A DNA stretch of 64,000 nt from Caballeronia sordidicola (GCF_001544455.2 NZ_FCOC02000002.1:248001-312000); one strand, 5' to 3'. Shown: positions 17,698 through 27,531, counted from the stretch's first letter. Notes: a model not told the origin generated them from the letters alone. Made by a program: numbers and translations.

Positions 17698-18150
17698 ATG
17701 ACAGCCACGCGTTACACCATTACAGAACTGGCTCGCGAGTTCGAGATCACGCCACGCGCGATCCGCTTCTACGAGAATCAGGGTTTGCTCGCGCCGGCGC
17801 GCGAAGGCACGAACGGCGTGCGGCGCGTGTATTCGCCGCGCGACCGCACGCGCCTGAGGCTTACGCTGCGTGGCAAACGGCTTGGATTCACGCTGTCGGA
17901 GATCAGCCGGTTGCTCGATCTCTACGATTCACCCACCGGTACGGTTGCGCAGCTGCACGCGTTTTTGGACACCATCGCGGAACATCGCGCGGTTCTGGAA
18001 CGGCAACTGGAAGATCTGAACGCAACGCTTGGCGAACTTGCCGCGTACGAAATGCAAGGCCGTGCGCTGCTTTCGGCGAATGCTGAAAAACGGACGCGCA
18101 AGCTGGCCTCATCCTGTTCGCCGACGCAGAAAACCGTGAAGGCTGCTTGA
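17698..18150 (+). CDS. MerR family regulator, LiuR-like
   Basis: A 150-residue MerR-type activator/repressor. The N-terminal winged helix is typical: YTITELAREFEITPRAIRFYENQGLL with the second wing RRVYSPRDRTRLRLTLRGKRLGFTLSEI. A dimerisation helix follows, and the short C-terminal tail lacks a metal-binding Cys pattern, apart from one Cys in SSCSPT. GFTLSEI-x-x-LLDLYDS is characteristic of LiuR/AtuR-like regulators of branched-chain amino acid and terpenoid catabolism. The ATG at 17698 begins the domain directly. Other leucine-catabolism genes lie further along in the window, but not adjacent. Confidence 0.85.
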   Translation: MTATRYTITELAREFEITPRAIRFYENQGLLAPAREGTNGVRRVYSPRDRTRLRLTLRGKRLGFTLSEISRLLDLYDSPTGTVAQLHAFLDTIAEHRAVLERQLEDLNATLGELAAYEMQGRALLSANAEKRTRKLASSCSPTQKTVKAA

Positions 18151-18261
18151 CGCGCGGCGCTCGTGAACAATCGTGAACGGTCATGGCGATACAATATCGC
18201 CCGGTTTGAAGGCACAGGAATAACGCGCATCACGCGACACCACACGTAGTGCAGGGTCGAT

Positions 18262-20085
18262 ATGAATCACTTTCCCAAGTTGCTGTCGTCGCAGATCGGC
18301 TTCGACGTCGCGCAAACGCTGCTCGAAGGATTCGATCGTCACTATCGCGTTTTCCGCGATGCGGCGATCGCGGCGAAGCATTTGTTCGAGGAAGGCGACT
18401 GGCATGCGCTGCAGCGGCTTGCGCGGGAACGCATTACGTCGTACGACGATCGCGTGGAAGAATGCGTGACGCGTCTGCAGGATGAATACGACGCCGAAAA
18501 TATAGACGACGAAGTGTGGCAGCAGATCAAACTGCATTACATCGGCCTGTTGACGGCGCACCGCCAACCCGAATGCGCGGAGACGTTCTTCAATTCCGTG
18601 TGCTGCAAGATCCTGCATCGGTCGTACTTCAATAACGACTTCATTTTCGTGCGACCGGCTATATCGACCGAATACATAGAGAACGACGAACCCGCGGCCA
18701 AGCCGACGTATCGTGCGTATTATCCCGGCAAGGACGGCCTTGCCGCCACGCTCATGCGCATTGTCACGAACTTCCAGCTCGAGCCTGCGTTTGAAGACCT
18801 CGAACGCGATGTTCAATGCGTGATGCAAGCCATTACCGAAGCATTCGGGGAGTTCAAGGCCGCGCCGAATTTTCAGATTCACGTGTTGTCCTCATTGTTC
18901 TTTCGCAACAAGGCGGCGTATATAGTCGGGCGAATCATCAACGGCGATCTGATCGCGCCATTCGCCATGCCCGTGCGTCACGCGCGACCGGGCGTGCTCG
19001 CGCTCGATACCGTCCTGCTGCAACGCGAACAACTGCTGATCATCTTCAGCTTTTCGCACTCGTATTTTCTCGTGGATATGGAAGTGCCGTCGGCGTATGT
19101 GCAGTTCCTGCGCACCATCATGCCGGGCAAGCCGAAGGCGGAGATCTATACATCGGTCGGTTTGCAGAAGCAGGGCAAGAATCTGTTCTATCGGGACCTG
19201 CTGCATCATCTCTCGCATTCCAGCGATAAATTCGTCATTGCGCCGGGCATCAAGGGCATGGTGATGCTGGTGTTCACGCTGCCTTCGTTTCCGTATGTGT
19301 TCAAGCTGATCAAGGACAACTTTCCGCCGCCGAAGGACACCACGCGCGCGAAGGTCGAGGACAAGTACCGGCTCGTCAAGCGGCATGATCGCCTGGGACG
19401 CATGGCCGACACGCTCGAATACTCCAGCGTGGCGCTGCCGCTCTCGCGTTTGGACGACGCGTTGCTCAAGGAACTGATGAAAGAAGCGCCTTCGATGATC
19501 GAATACGAAGGCGACAAGCTCGTGATCCGGCACGTGTATATAGAGCGCCGCATGACGCCGCTGAACCTGTATTTGCAGAACGGCTCGCCGCACGAAATAG
19601 AGCACGGCATCAAGGAATACGGTGACGCCATCAAGCAACTGATACAGGCGAACATTTTTCCCGGCGACATGCTGTACAAGAATTTTGGCGTGACGCGCCA
19701 TGGCCGCGTGGTGTTCTACGATTACGACGAAATCGAATACCTGACTGACTGCACCGTGCGCCGCGTGCCGCAGGCGCGCACCGACGAAGAGGAGATGTCG
19801 GGCGAGCCGTGGTACACCGTAGGCCCGCATGACATCTTCCCGGAAACGTATGGAACGTTCCTGCTCGGCGATCCTCGCGTGCGCGACGTCTTCATGAAAC
19901 ACCATGCCGATTTCTTCGATCCGGCTCTCTGGCAAAAGCATAAGGAACAGATCCTCAACGGCGAACTCGCCGATTTTTTTCCCTACGAACGCAGCATCCG
20001 TTTCATCGTTCATTATCCCGAGCGTTTTCCCGACGGCGCACCCGCTCTCGCGCTGCATGAAATCCGCGACACCTACCCGCATTGA
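18262..20085 (+). CDS. aceK: Isocitrate dehydrogenase kinase/phosphatase
   Basis: A 607-residue bifunctional enzyme that phosphorylates isocitrate dehydrogenase to divert flux into the glyoxylate bypass, and dephosphorylates it again. The family beginning ([26 protein letters not shown]), the central [12 protein letters not shown] and [21 protein letters not shown] (ATP-site region), and the late [23 protein letters not shown] and [10 protein letters not shown] are all AceK hallmarks. Length matches the family (about 580-610). No aceA or aceB is adjacent, unlike the enterobacterial aceBAK operon. The downstream carbonic anhydrase gene starts 5 nt after its stop. Confidence 0.97.
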   Translation: MNHFPKLLSSQIGFDVAQTLLEGFDRHYRVFRDAAIAAKHLFEEGDWHALQRLARERITSYDDRVEECVTRLQDEYDAENIDDEVWQQIKLHYIGLLTAHRQPECAETFFNSVCCKILHRSYFNNDFIFVRPAISTEYIENDEPAAKPTYRAYYPGKDGLAATLMRIVTNFQLEPAFEDLERDVQCVMQAITEAFGEFKAAPNFQIHVLSSLFFRNKAAYIVGRIINGDLIAPFAMPVRHARPGVLALDTVLLQREQLLIIFSFSHSYFLVDMEVPSAYVQFLRTIMPGKPKAEIYTSVGLQKQGKNLFYRDLLHHLSHSSDKFVIAPGIKGMVMLVFTLPSFPYVFKLIKDNFPPPKDTTRAKVEDKYRLVKRHDRLGRMADTLEYSSVALPLSRLDDALLKELMKEAPSMIEYEGDKLVIRHVYIERRMTPLNLYLQNGSPHEIEHGIKEYGDAIKQLIQANIFPGDMLYKNFGVTRHGRVVFYDYDEIEYLTDCTVRRVPQARTDEEEMSGEPWYTVGPHDIFPETYGTFLLGDPRVRDVFMKHHADFFDPALWQKHKEQILNGELADFFPYERSIRFIVHYPERFPDGAPALALHEIRDTYPH

Positions 20086-20090
20086 ATGCC

Positions 20091-20876
20091 ATGTCCAACA
20101 TCGATAAACCCGAAAGTCCCGATAACAACCCGCTCGCGCATCTGTTCAACAACAACCTGCAATGGGTCGAGCGCAAGCTCTCCGAAGACGCGGAGTATTT
20201 TTCCCGCCTCGCGCATCAGCAGGCGCCGGAGTATTTGTGGATCGGCTGCTCCGACTCGCGCGTGCCGGCGAACCAGATCATCGGCTTGCCGCCGGGCGAA
20301 GTGTTCGTGCACAGAAACATCGCGAACGTGGTGGTGCACTCGGACCTCAATTGTTTGTCGGTGATTCAGTTTGCTGTCGATCTGCTGAAGGTGAAGCACA
20401 TCATGGTCGTCGGGCACTACGGCTGTTCCGGCGTGGGCGCGGCGCTGGAGGGAAGGCGTGTCGGTCTCGCCGATAACTGGCTGCGCCACGTGGAGGACGT
20501 GCGCGACAAGCACGCGGCGCTGCTCGACGAATGGCCGATGGGCGTGGCGCGAAATCGCCGCCTGGTGGAACTGAATACCATCGAACAAACGGTGAACGTG
20601 TGTCACACGACCATCCTGCGCGATGCGTGGGCGCGCGGCCAGGAAATCACCGTGCACGGCTTGACCTACGGCGTGCACGACGGCCGCGTGCGCAACCTGG
20701 GCATGATGATCGGCGGCCCGGAAAAGGTCGAGCCGACCTATCAGCATTGCATCGCGGCGCTCGCGCGCGGCGGTACGCATTCGCTGGAGAACGACGTGCT
20801 TACGTCGGACGCCGCCGGTCTTGGTGACGTCCCGGCTATTGTGAAAGGTGTGATCAAGGAGCTGAAACATGAATGA
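20091..20876 (+). CDS. can: Beta-class carbonic anhydrase
   Basis: A 261-residue zinc enzyme interconverting CO2 and bicarbonate. Zinc and dyad residues are visible: CSDSRVPA (Cys, Asp, Arg) and GHYGCSGV (His, Cys), plus the HRNIAN strand. The family order and length match E. coli Can with a C-terminal extension. I chose ATG 20091; an in-frame TTG at 20082 would overlap aceK. It overlaps the thiolase gene by 8 nt. Bicarbonate supply near biotin-linked carboxylation and glyoxylate-bypass control is a reasonable grouping. Confidence 0.95.
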   Translation: MSNIDKPESPDNNPLAHLFNNNLQWVERKLSEDAEYFSRLAHQQAPEYLWIGCSDSRVPANQIIGLPPGEVFVHRNIANVVVHSDLNCLSVIQFAVDLLKVKHIMVVGHYGCSGVGAALEGRRVGLADNWLRHVEDVRDKHAALLDEWPMGVARNRRLVELNTIEQTVNVCHTTILRDAWARGQEITVHGLTYGVHDGRVRNLGMMIGGPEKVEPTYQHCIAALARGGTHSLENDVLTSDAAGLGDVPAIVKGVIKELKHE

Positions 20877-22062
20877 TCTCGTAGCTGATCCCGTGGTGAT
20901 CGTCTCGGCTGCCCGCACGCCGATGGCCGCTTTCCAGGGCGATTTCGCCAGCGTCACCGCGCCGCAACTGGGCTCGGTTGCAATCCGCGCCGCCGTTGAA
21001 CGCGCGGGTCTCAAGCCCGATCAGGTCGACGAAGCCGTGATGGGTTGCGTGCTGCCGGCGGGCCTCGGGCAAGCGCCTGCACGGCAAGCCGCGCTCGGCG
21101 CGGGTTTGCCGTTATCCACCGGTAGCACGACCGTCAACAAGATGTGCGGCTCGGGCATGCGCGCCGCCATGTTCGCGCACGACATGCTGCTCGCGGGTTC
21201 GGCCGATGTGATCGTGGCGGGCGGAATGGAAAGCATGACGCAAGCGCCGTACTTGTTGCCGAAAGCACGCGGCGGCATGCGCATGGGCCACGGTCAGGTG
21301 CTCGACCACATGTTCCTCGACGGCCTCGAGGACGCGTATGAAAAAGGCCGGCTGATGGGCACGTTCGCCGAGCAATGCGCGGGGTCGTACAAGTTCACGC
21401 GGGAAGCGCAGGACGCGTTTGCCATCGAATCCCTGACGCGCGCCAAGCGCGCGAACGAAGACGGATCGTTCGGATGGGAGATCGCGCCGGTGACGGTCGC
21501 GGGGCGCAAGGGCGATACCGTCATTAATCATGACGAGCAGCCGTACAAGGCGAACATCGACAAGATTGCGACGCTCAAACCCGCCTTCGCCAAGGACGGC
21601 ACGGTGACGGCCGCCAATGCATCGTCCATCTCCGATGGCGCCGCCGCGCTCGTCATGATGCGCGAATCCACGGCCAGGCGGCTCGGCGTCGCGCCGCTCG
21701 CGCGCGTGGTTGGCCACAGCACCTTCGCGCAGGAACCGGCGCTGTTCACCACGGCGCCCGTTGGCGCAATCCGCAAGCTATTCGAGAAGAACGGCTGGCG
21801 CGCAAGCGAAGTCGACTTGTACGAGATCAATGAAGCGTTTGCCGTCGTGGCAATGGCGGCCATGCGCGAACACGATCTCCCTCACGATAAAGTCAACGTC
21901 AACGGCGGCGCCTGCGCGCTCGGACATCCGATTGGCGCATCGGGTGCGCGGATTCTCGTCACGCTGATCGGCGCGTTGCGGCAACGCGGCCTGAAGCGCG
22001 GCGTGGCGAGCTTGTGCATTGGCGGTGGGGAAGCGACGGCAATGGGCATCGAATTGACTTGA
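20869..22062 (+). CDS. Acetyl-CoA C-acetyltransferase (thiolase)
   Basis: A 397-residue degradative/biosynthetic thiolase. The acyl-enzyme Cys sits in [10 protein letters not shown] (about residue 91), the catalytic His in [13 protein letters not shown] near 355, and the second Cys in [11 protein letters not shown] near 385. The size and GGMESMT motif place it with acetoacetyl-CoA thiolases (AtoB/PhaA/ThiL-type). It could form or cleave acetoacetyl-CoA, the end product of leucine breakdown. It overlaps the carbonic anhydrase gene by 8 nt, and an SDR gene starts 10 nt later, so the block is one operon. Confidence 0.94.
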   Translation: MNDLVADPVVIVSAARTPMAAFQGDFASVTAPQLGSVAIRAAVERAGLKPDQVDEAVMGCVLPAGLGQAPARQAALGAGLPLSTGSTTVNKMCGSGMRAAMFAHDMLLAGSADVIVAGGMESMTQAPYLLPKARGGMRMGHGQVLDHMFLDGLEDAYEKGRLMGTFAEQCAGSYKFTREAQDAFAIESLTRAKRANEDGSFGWEIAPVTVAGRKGDTVINHDEQPYKANIDKIATLKPAFAKDGTVTAANASSISDGAAALVMMRESTARRLGVAPLARVVGHSTFAQEPALFTTAPVGAIRKLFEKNGWRASEVDLYEINEAFAVVAMAAMREHDLPHDKVNVNGGACALGHPIGASGARILVTLIGALRQRGLKRGVASLCIGGGEATAMGIELT

Positions 22063-22072
22063 AGGTGACGCC

Positions 22073-22750
22073 ATGAAAACGGCATTGATCGTGGGTGCAT
22101 CGCGCGGACTCGGGCATGAATTCGTGCGCGCATACAGGCGCGATGGCTGGCGCGTACTCGCCACGGCGCGCGACGCGGTGGCCATCAGCGGTCTTGAAGC
22201 GATGGGCGCCACGACCTTCTCGCTCGACGCAACCAAACCAGAGCAGATCGCCGCGCTTGGCTGGCAACTCGACGGCGAGAAGCTGGATGCGGCGATCATC
22301 GTGTCAGGGGTTTATGGTCCGCGAACGGAGCATGTGGAAACTATCCTCGCGGAAGATTTCGATGAAGTCATGCACACGAACGTCCGCGGTCCCATGCAGT
22401 TGCTTCCGATTCTCCTGCCGCTCACCAACGCCGCCCACGGCGTGCTCGCGGTCGTGTCCAGCAAGATGGGCAGCATTGCGGAGATGAACGGCACGGCGGG
22501 ATGGTTGTATCGGGCGAGCAAGGCCGCGTTGAATGCGGCGCTGAAAGCAGCTTCGCAGGAAGCGCGCGGCGCGACGTGCATTGCGTTGCATCCGGGCTGG
22601 GTTCGCACGGATATGGGCGGGTCGACGGCCGCAATAGATCCGGCGCACAGCGTGGCCGGCATGCGCGCGGTGATTGCGGCGGCGGCTGCAGATCGCGCCC
22701 GGTTCAATGGCAGTTTCGTGCAGTACGACGGCACGCCGATCAAGTGGTGA
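22073..22750 (+). CDS. Short-chain dehydrogenase/reductase
   Basis: A 225-residue classical-type SDR. The cofactor motif GASRGLG (residues 8-14) and the catalytic Ser (VVSSKMGS), Tyr and Lys (YRASKAAL) are present. TARDA after the second strand suggests NADP use. The C-terminus has the usual [10 protein letters not shown]. Substrate is unknown. It follows the thiolase by 10 nt. Confidence 0.9.
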   Translation: MKTALIVGASRGLGHEFVRAYRRDGWRVLATARDAVAISGLEAMGATTFSLDATKPEQIAALGWQLDGEKLDAAIIVSGVYGPRTEHVETILAEDFDEVMHTNVRGPMQLLPILLPLTNAAHGVLAVVSSKMGSIAEMNGTAGWLYRASKAALNAALKAASQEARGATCIALHPGWVRTDMGGSTAAIDPAHSVAGMRAVIAAAAADRARFNGSFVQYDGTPIKW

Positions 22751-22798
22751 CACGCGGTTCCACGGCGAATGTTTCAATCACACGAACGAGGACATGAA

Positions 22799-23407
22799 GT
22801 GACGTATCAAGTACATGGCGTGGCGTCGTCGGGAAATTGCTACAAGGTGCGGCTCGCGCTCGAACAACTGAAGCTGCCGTATGTGTGGCACGAAGTGGAC
22901 ATGATGAACGGCGCCACGCGCACCGAGACATTTCGTCAGATGAACCCGAACGGCAAGGTCCCGGTTCTGCAGATCGATGCAAACACGTGCCTCTTCGAGT
23001 CCGACGCCATTCTCTTTTACCTCGCCGAAGGCACGCCGCTGCTGCCAACGGACCGGCTTTCCCGGGCGCGCGTGCTGCAGTGGATGTTCTTCGAGCAATA
23101 CAGCCACGAGCCCAACGTGGCGGTCGCACGCTTCATCCTTCAATTCACCAGGCGCCCCGACGATCCGCGCTTGCCCGAGAAGACCGCGGGTTCGTATCGG
23201 GCACTGGACGTGATGGAAACGCATCTGGCCACGCGCACTTATTTCGTCGATGAGCAATACAGCATCGCGGACATTGCGCTGTATGCGTACACCCATGTCG
23301 CCGATGAAGCCAACCTCGATCTCGGCCAATATCCCGCCATTCGCGCGTGGCTCGCGCGGGTGAAAGCGCAGCCGCGTCACATCGAGATGCCGGGTGTCGA
23401 CGCATGA
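22799..23407 (+). CDS. Glutathione S-transferase family protein
   Basis: A 202-residue two-domain GST. The thioredoxin-like domain has SGNCYKVRLALEQLKLPY, then the cis-Pro stretch GKVPVLQID and the ESDAILFYLAEG glutathione-binding turn. The helical domain follows, with FEQYSHEPNVAVARF and YSIADIALYAYTHVA. The GTG at 22799 has GAGGA upstream and begins VTYQVHG, a usual GST start; an ATG at 22769 is the alternative. It is followed by the YchJ-type gene with a 4-nt ATGA overlap. Confidence 0.9.
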   Translation: MTYQVHGVASSGNCYKVRLALEQLKLPYVWHEVDMMNGATRTETFRQMNPNGKVPVLQIDANTCLFESDAILFYLAEGTPLLPTDRLSRARVLQWMFFEQYSHEPNVAVARFILQFTRRPDDPRLPEKTAGSYRALDVMETHLATRTYFVDEQYSIADIALYAYTHVADEANLDLGQYPAIRAWLARVKAQPRHIEMPGVDA

Positions 23408-23823
23408 ACCCGCCGGTGGAATGTCCGTGCGGCGGAGCGTCGCCCGGAGCAAGTGTCGAGCACGCGCCGAGCTACGCTCAATGTTGCGGACGCTTCATAG
23501 AAGGCGGCGAAGCGCCAGCGACGGCAATGGAACTGATGCGTTCGCGCTACACCGCTTACGTGATCGGCGACACGGCCTATCTGCGTGATACGTGGGCTGA
23601 CGCCACCTGTCCGCCCGGTCTCGACGCGTCGGCCGATAGCAGCACGCGCTGGCTCGGCCTGCAGATCAAACGCCATACGCCCATCGATTCAAATCACGCC
23701 GAGGTCGAATTCGTCGCCCGTTACAAGACTGGCGGGCGGGCGCATCGGCTGCATGAAACCAGCCGGTTCGAGCGCGATGACGCCGGCCGCTGGCGTTATA
23801 TCGACGGCGATCCTCGTGACTGA
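23404..23823 (+). CDS. YchJ family (UPF0225) protein
   Basis: A 139-residue protein of the YchJ/UPF0225 family. The N-terminus has the zinc-binding CPCGG and the later QCCGRFIEGG, a SEC-C-like pattern, followed by MELMRSRYTAYV and the NTF2-like fold with EVEFVARYKTGG and RFERDDAGRWRYIDG. Function is unknown. It overlaps the GST gene by 4 nt and ends the operon that begins at aceK. Confidence 0.9.
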   Translation: MNPPVECPCGGASPGASVEHAPSYAQCCGRFIEGGEAPATAMELMRSRYTAYVIGDTAYLRDTWADATCPPGLDASADSSTRWLGLQIKRHTPIDSNHAEVEFVARYKTGGRAHRLHETSRFERDDAGRWRYIDGDPRD

Positions 23824-24190
23824 AACAACTCGCGTGGCCTTGGCCATACATCGCGGCAAATATTTCCTTAACGGCTGCTTTCGTCGAAAAATTAGTGTTG
23901 CGCGCGGGTACTTTCTAATTGCGCCAAATGATTTTGTCCGGGTACTCTGTCTTTTAGCCAGCCGTTGGCGAATCGGTAGCAAGCTATTGTTTCATAAGCT
24001 AATTACCGGCCCACGGACTGACGTGCATATTGAAGCCCATTGTCACGCCTGTTCGGGGCATGACTTCACGGACCGCCAGGCAATACTGTTCTCTGCAGTC
24101 AGAGCGCGCGGAACTGATGGATTGTGACAATAAGCCGGCTCGCGTTTTAGCTAATCAGCAGCGGGGTCGAAAGCAGGCGGAGTTTCGGGG
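23824..24190. other. Intergenic region, no gene seen
   Basis: About 370 bp, lower in G+C than its neighbours, between the YchJ gene and the secreted hydrolase. I see no open frame with support and no strong hairpin. Confidence 0.5.
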
Positions 24191-25444
24191 ATGGCATTCA
24201 GGGAAGCGGTGTCGGGTTGTTTAGTGGTATGTGCGGTGGCGGCAACGCTGGTGGCAGTGTCCACTCGGGCGTCTGCAGAACCGTTTCCCGGCGCGCAGCA
24301 ATATGCGTCGCTCGAAGCACCCGCATTTGGCACGGTGACGCCTGCCTTCGATCCGTCGCTTCCGGTTGTCGATGCGAGCCTCAACGAGTCGGTCATCGAA
24401 ATCCCGTCGGGCGATGTGACGCTCGAAACCACCCTGTTCAAGCCCAACGGCGCAGGCCCGTTCCCGATGGTCGTGTTCAACCACGGCAAACTTCCTGGCA
24501 ACGCACACGACCAGCCGCGCGCGCGTCCGCTTGCGCTGGCGCGTGAATTCGTGCGCCACGGGTATGTGGTCGTCGTGCCAAATCGTCGCGGTTTCGCCCA
24601 GTCTGGTGGCGAATACACCGGGAACGGATGCAACGTCGAAGCCAACGGTTTCACGCAGGCGCGGGATGTGGCCGCGACTGTGGCTTACATGGGCAAGCAG
24701 CCGTTTGTGGACAGCAAGCATGTGGTCGTGGCGGGTGCGTCGCACGGCGGTCTGGTCACGATGGCTTACGGTGCGCGCGATGCACGTTCGGATATTGGCG
24801 TGCGTGGTTTGATCAATTTCTCGGGCGGTCTTCGGCAGGATGAATGTCCGAACTGGCAGAAGAATTTGACCAGTGCGTTTGGCGAGTATGGCGAACATGT
24901 GAAGTTGCCGTCGCTGTGGATGTACGGCAGCAATGATTCGGTCTGGCAGGGATCGCTTCCCGACGACATGTTTGCGTCGTACACGGCGCATGGCGCGCGG
25001 GCGGACATGGTGGATTTTGGGGCGTACAAGAACGATGCGCACCGGCTGGTGGGTGATCGCGATGGCGTGCCGATCTGGTGGCCGCGGGTGAAGGCGTTCC
25101 TCGCCGATATTGGCATGCCAACGGACTTGCAGTATCAGGTTTCGTATCCACAGGCGCCGTCGCCGACGGGTTATGCGAACGTGGATGCCGTGGCGGCGGT
25201 GCCTTTTCTCGATGAACGCGGTCGCGAGGGGTATGAGAATTTCCTGCATCAGTATTCGAGTCGCGCGTTTGCCGTGTCGGATTCGGGAGCGTGGTCGTGG
25301 GCCGAGGGCGGCGATGATCCCATGGCCGTTGCGCTCGATGGATGTCAGAAGCAGAGCACGGAGCCGTGCAGGCTTTATGCGGTGAATAATGCAGTGGTCT
25401 GGAGTGAGCGCAGTGCGGCGCAGACGCAGACTGCCTCGAGGTAG
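24191..25444 (+). CDS. Secreted alpha/beta-hydrolase (dienelactone hydrolase/peptidase-like)
   Basis: A 417-residue exported hydrolase. A signal peptide (CLVVCAVAATLVAVSTRASA) ends near residue 29. The alpha/beta-hydrolase core shows the oxyanion stretch VVFNHGKLPG, VVPNRRGFAQSGGEY, the nucleophile elbow GASHGG (Ser), the acid region WMYGSNDSVW and a late His in KNDAHRLVGD. The C-terminal 100 residues (DPMAVALDGCQKQSTEPCRLYAVNNAVVW) form a small appended domain with two Cys. It is probably a periplasmic esterase or peptidase; the substrate is not readable. Its end abuts the left inverted repeat of the accessory cassette. Confidence 0.85.
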   Translation: MAFREAVSGCLVVCAVAATLVAVSTRASAEPFPGAQQYASLEAPAFGTVTPAFDPSLPVVDASLNESVIEIPSGDVTLETTLFKPNGAGPFPMVVFNHGKLPGNAHDQPRARPLALAREFVRHGYVVVVPNRRGFAQSGGEYTGNGCNVEANGFTQARDVAATVAYMGKQPFVDSKHVVVAGASHGGLVTMAYGARDARSDIGVRGLINFSGGLRQDECPNWQKNLTSAFGEYGEHVKLPSLWMYGSNDSVWQGSLPDDMFASYTAHGARADMVDFGAYKNDAHRLVGDRDGVPIWWPRVKAFLADIGMPTDLQYQVSYPQAPSPTGYANVDAVAAVPFLDERGREGYENFLHQYSSRAFAVSDSGAWSWAEGGDDPMAVALDGCQKQSTEPCRLYAVNNAVVWSERSAAQTQTASR

Positions 25445-25460
25445 GGGGGCAGGGTTGGGG

Positions 25461-25577
25461 GGCCTGCTTTTTAGGGCTTTGCGCGTTCCCTGTTCGTTGT
25501 TCCTCTTTAGCACTGTTAGCCACTATCCGTGGCGGGACTTCATTTCTTTTTCCAACGGCGACAAAGAAACGAAGCAA
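25461..25577 (+). repeat. Left arm of the inverted repeat bounding the accessory cassette
   Basis: The reverse complement of this stretch aligns with 27842-27942 over roughly 95 bp with few mismatches (shared cores GAAATGAAGTCCCGCCACGG, GTGGCTAACAGTGCTAAA and AAGCCCTAAAAAGCAGG). The left arm has 14 extra bases near 25557-25570. It starts 16 bp after the stop of the secreted hydrolase. Confidence 0.85.
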
Positions 25578-25706
25578 AGAAAACGCCTTCCAACCGCTAA
25601 TTCTTAAGTGGACCAAGCGTGCAGTGATATCTGCTTGGGACTTCAGAAGAACCCTCGACGCCATAACCACCAACACCTGAAACCCTCCCCCTCCGAACCG
25701 CTACAT

Positions 25707-25793
25707 CCACACGCTTCGCCACTCGTGTTCTCGAGCAAGCACACGACCCCACGAAACCAGTACGGCCAAACACCCCGACGGCGAAGCGTGTGG
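25707..25793. repeat. Perfect 14-bp inverted repeat upstream of the interrupted gene
   Basis: CCACACGCTTCGCC (25707-25720) and GGCGAAGCGTGTGG (25780-25793) are exact reverse complements separated by 59 nt. It ends 19 bp before the ATG of the interrupted paralog and could be a leader hairpin, a recombination site or an operator. Confidence 0.7.
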
Positions 25794-25812
25794 GTATCCG
25801 ATTGTTGAACAG

Positions 25813-26244
25813 TTGACCACAATGGACGCACAAGCCATCTTGGATTTCGTCGCGCGGCGCTTGCTTAGTCAGGACACGGAGTCGAGAAGCGACGCAGCGT
25901 TAGGACGCGCGTATCGCGCGCGAAAACGGTACAGCGTGCGCTGTACTGTAGGTTGCTTGATTCCGGCTACGCAGTACCGGATAGCCTTTGAAAGCTATTG
26001 AGTAGTAACCTTTACCACCGACCGTGACGTTTATTCGCTAGACCCGCTGTTCGTCAATTTTCTAACCCGGAATCTTGATTTGCTGCCTTCGTTGCAAGCA
26101 GTACATAACCACGCGCCTATATCGATTGGGGCGGCTGCGCTATCACGTACCGCGCAAGGCTTTTGGTTATGGGATCGCATCATACTCAAACATGCGCAAC
26201 GCCTAAACACGTCCCGGCTCTTGTTCCCGTTACCCCGCTGGTAA
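25813..26244 (+). pseudogene. Third copy of the small-protein family, interrupted by an in-frame TGA
   Basis: An ATG at 25813 opens a frame that meets a TGA at 25999-26001 and then stays open in the same frame for 80 more codons to a TAA at 26242. Before the stop: AILDFVARRLLSQ and CTVGCLIPATQY, matching the IFDRAV and CPVGSFI-x-x-x-x-Y regions of the genes at 7132 and 7669. After the stop: LLPSLQAVHNHA and FWLWDRIILKHAQRLN, matching the LLSCLQNVHD and WEWRERFASIARQFN parts. So the whole family length is preserved apart from one nonsense codon. A decayed copy is likeliest; read-through cannot be excluded. Confidence 0.7.
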
Positions 26245-26634
26245 CAATGAGGCTCGAAGACGATGTTGAAGAACCAGAAGCCAAGCAGACGTGCCGCGCC
26301 GCCCGATGCTGACCCGATGCCACGATCACGCGCCGCCGTGCCCGACGCGGCGCGTCTAACGTTCGAATGCCTGCCATCCGATCAATTGCTAATCGTCGCT
26401 CAGGTGTCGGCGTTAGCTCCGGTCTCGGTTTGACGTGGCGGCGCGGTGTGAGAAAAGGGATTTTTCCCGCTGGCGTGCGTGTCTCGCATAAGCCGAGCTT
26501 TTGGCGCGTGGGCAATTTCCGCGCACTACTCAAAACCTGATGTCCTGACCATCAAGCCGCGCGCTCTTTTATGAGATGGGCGCGCGGAAAAGTACGTTAG
26601 CGTAGCGGCTGTCGCAACAACGAAAATAACGAGA
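26245..26634. other. Non-coding stretch inside the cassette
   Basis: About 390 bp between the interrupted gene and the 298-residue gene. I see no open frame with a ribosome site. A 115-codon frame on the minus strand lacks recognisable composition. It presumably contains the promoter of the two-gene unit. Confidence 0.5.
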
Positions 26635-27531
26635 ATGACAACCGAACTCATGAGATACGAGGGCCATCGATTCTTGCTTTATAAAAAATGGGACTACGCG
26701 CCGAATGGCAGGACCCCAGAACAAACGGAAGCGCTTGAAGCCGGTAAAGCGCTGTTCAAAGCCGCCAATTTCGAGCATTGGGCGAGCCAGCCGGAACTGG
26801 TTGCACGCGTTCAAAAGTTCCTTGTCGAGTCGATTCCCTCCTACCGGGCCAGTCCCTACGGTGATCGACCTGACGACATCATCAAGGCGCTCTGCTGGGA
26901 AGTGCGAAACGAAGCAGCTGTAATCGTGCGCGCCAAGCCAGAATACATTGCGCATGATGGCTTTGCTCCAAAGCGCGAGTTCGACTATGCCGCGTATAAA
27001 CGCGACCAGGACGAACGCGGACGCGCTTACATGGCGCGCTCGAAAGCGTACTCCGATGACCTGAAGGCGTATAACAAGTCAATCGATGATCGTATTAGGC
27101 GCGAAGCGAACGCGCTAAAACCGTACCGGCATATCGAAACCGTCACCGAGGCAGGGGAACGCAATCTGGCCGCGTGGGCGAAGCGCGACGCACTTGCTGC
27201 GCTCGCTTCGGCGGCGTCTATGGTCGCATCTTCGTTGCCGTCGCGCGATGACGATGTTTTTGACTTGGGCGAAGTGTCGGAGATTGGCTCGGGCAGCACA
27301 TCGCTAGGCGACGCCGCGCCGTTCGAGTACGCCAAAAACGCGACCAGCAATGATGTAATGTCGATTGCGGCGCGTGGGGTTAGTGAGGCGCATGAAGCGG
27401 AATGCTTCGCAAATTACGAAACAGATATGGACTTGTGTGCTGCGGGCCGCGCTATGTTCCAGAGTCCCGCTTACTATACTGAATGTAAAGCTCGCGCTTT
27501 CGCCAACTATCAGCAATGCAGGGGTTATTGA
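26635..27531 (+). CDS. Uncharacterised 298-residue protein, possible toxin-like partner
   Basis: I do not recognise a named family. There is no signal peptide or membrane segment. Residues 1-120 are mixed; about 125-175 is charged and helical (KRDQDERGRAYMARSKAYSDDLKAYNK), likely a coiled coil; about 185-235 is Ala/Ser-rich. The last 45 residues carry four cysteines in an ordered pattern: ECFANYETDMDLC, then YTECKARAFANYQQC. Cys-rich C-termini of this layout occur next to small partner genes in several polymorphic-toxin loci, which is suggestive only. A weak ACGAGA precedes the ATG. The stop codon overlaps the start of the next gene (TGATG). Base composition is lower in G+C than the chromosome here. 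Confidence 0.75.
   Translation: MTTELMRYEGHRFLLYKKWDYAPNGRTPEQTEALEAGKALFKAANFEHWASQPELVARVQKFLVESIPSYRASPYGDRPDDIIKALCWEVRNEAAVIVRAKPEYIAHDGFAPKREFDYAAYKRDQDERGRAYMARSKAYSDDLKAYNKSIDDRIRREANALKPYRHIETVTEAGERNLAAWAKRDALAALASAASMVASSLPSRDDDVFDLGEVSEIGSGSTSLGDAAPFEYAKNATSNDVMSIAARGVSEAHEAECFANYETDMDLCAAGRAMFQSPAYYTECKARAFANYQQCRGY

Noticed and set aside
25999..26001. The in-frame TGA as a selenocysteine codon
   Set aside because: Paralogs have no Cys at that place and no SECIS-like hairpin directly follows; a nonsense mutation is simpler.
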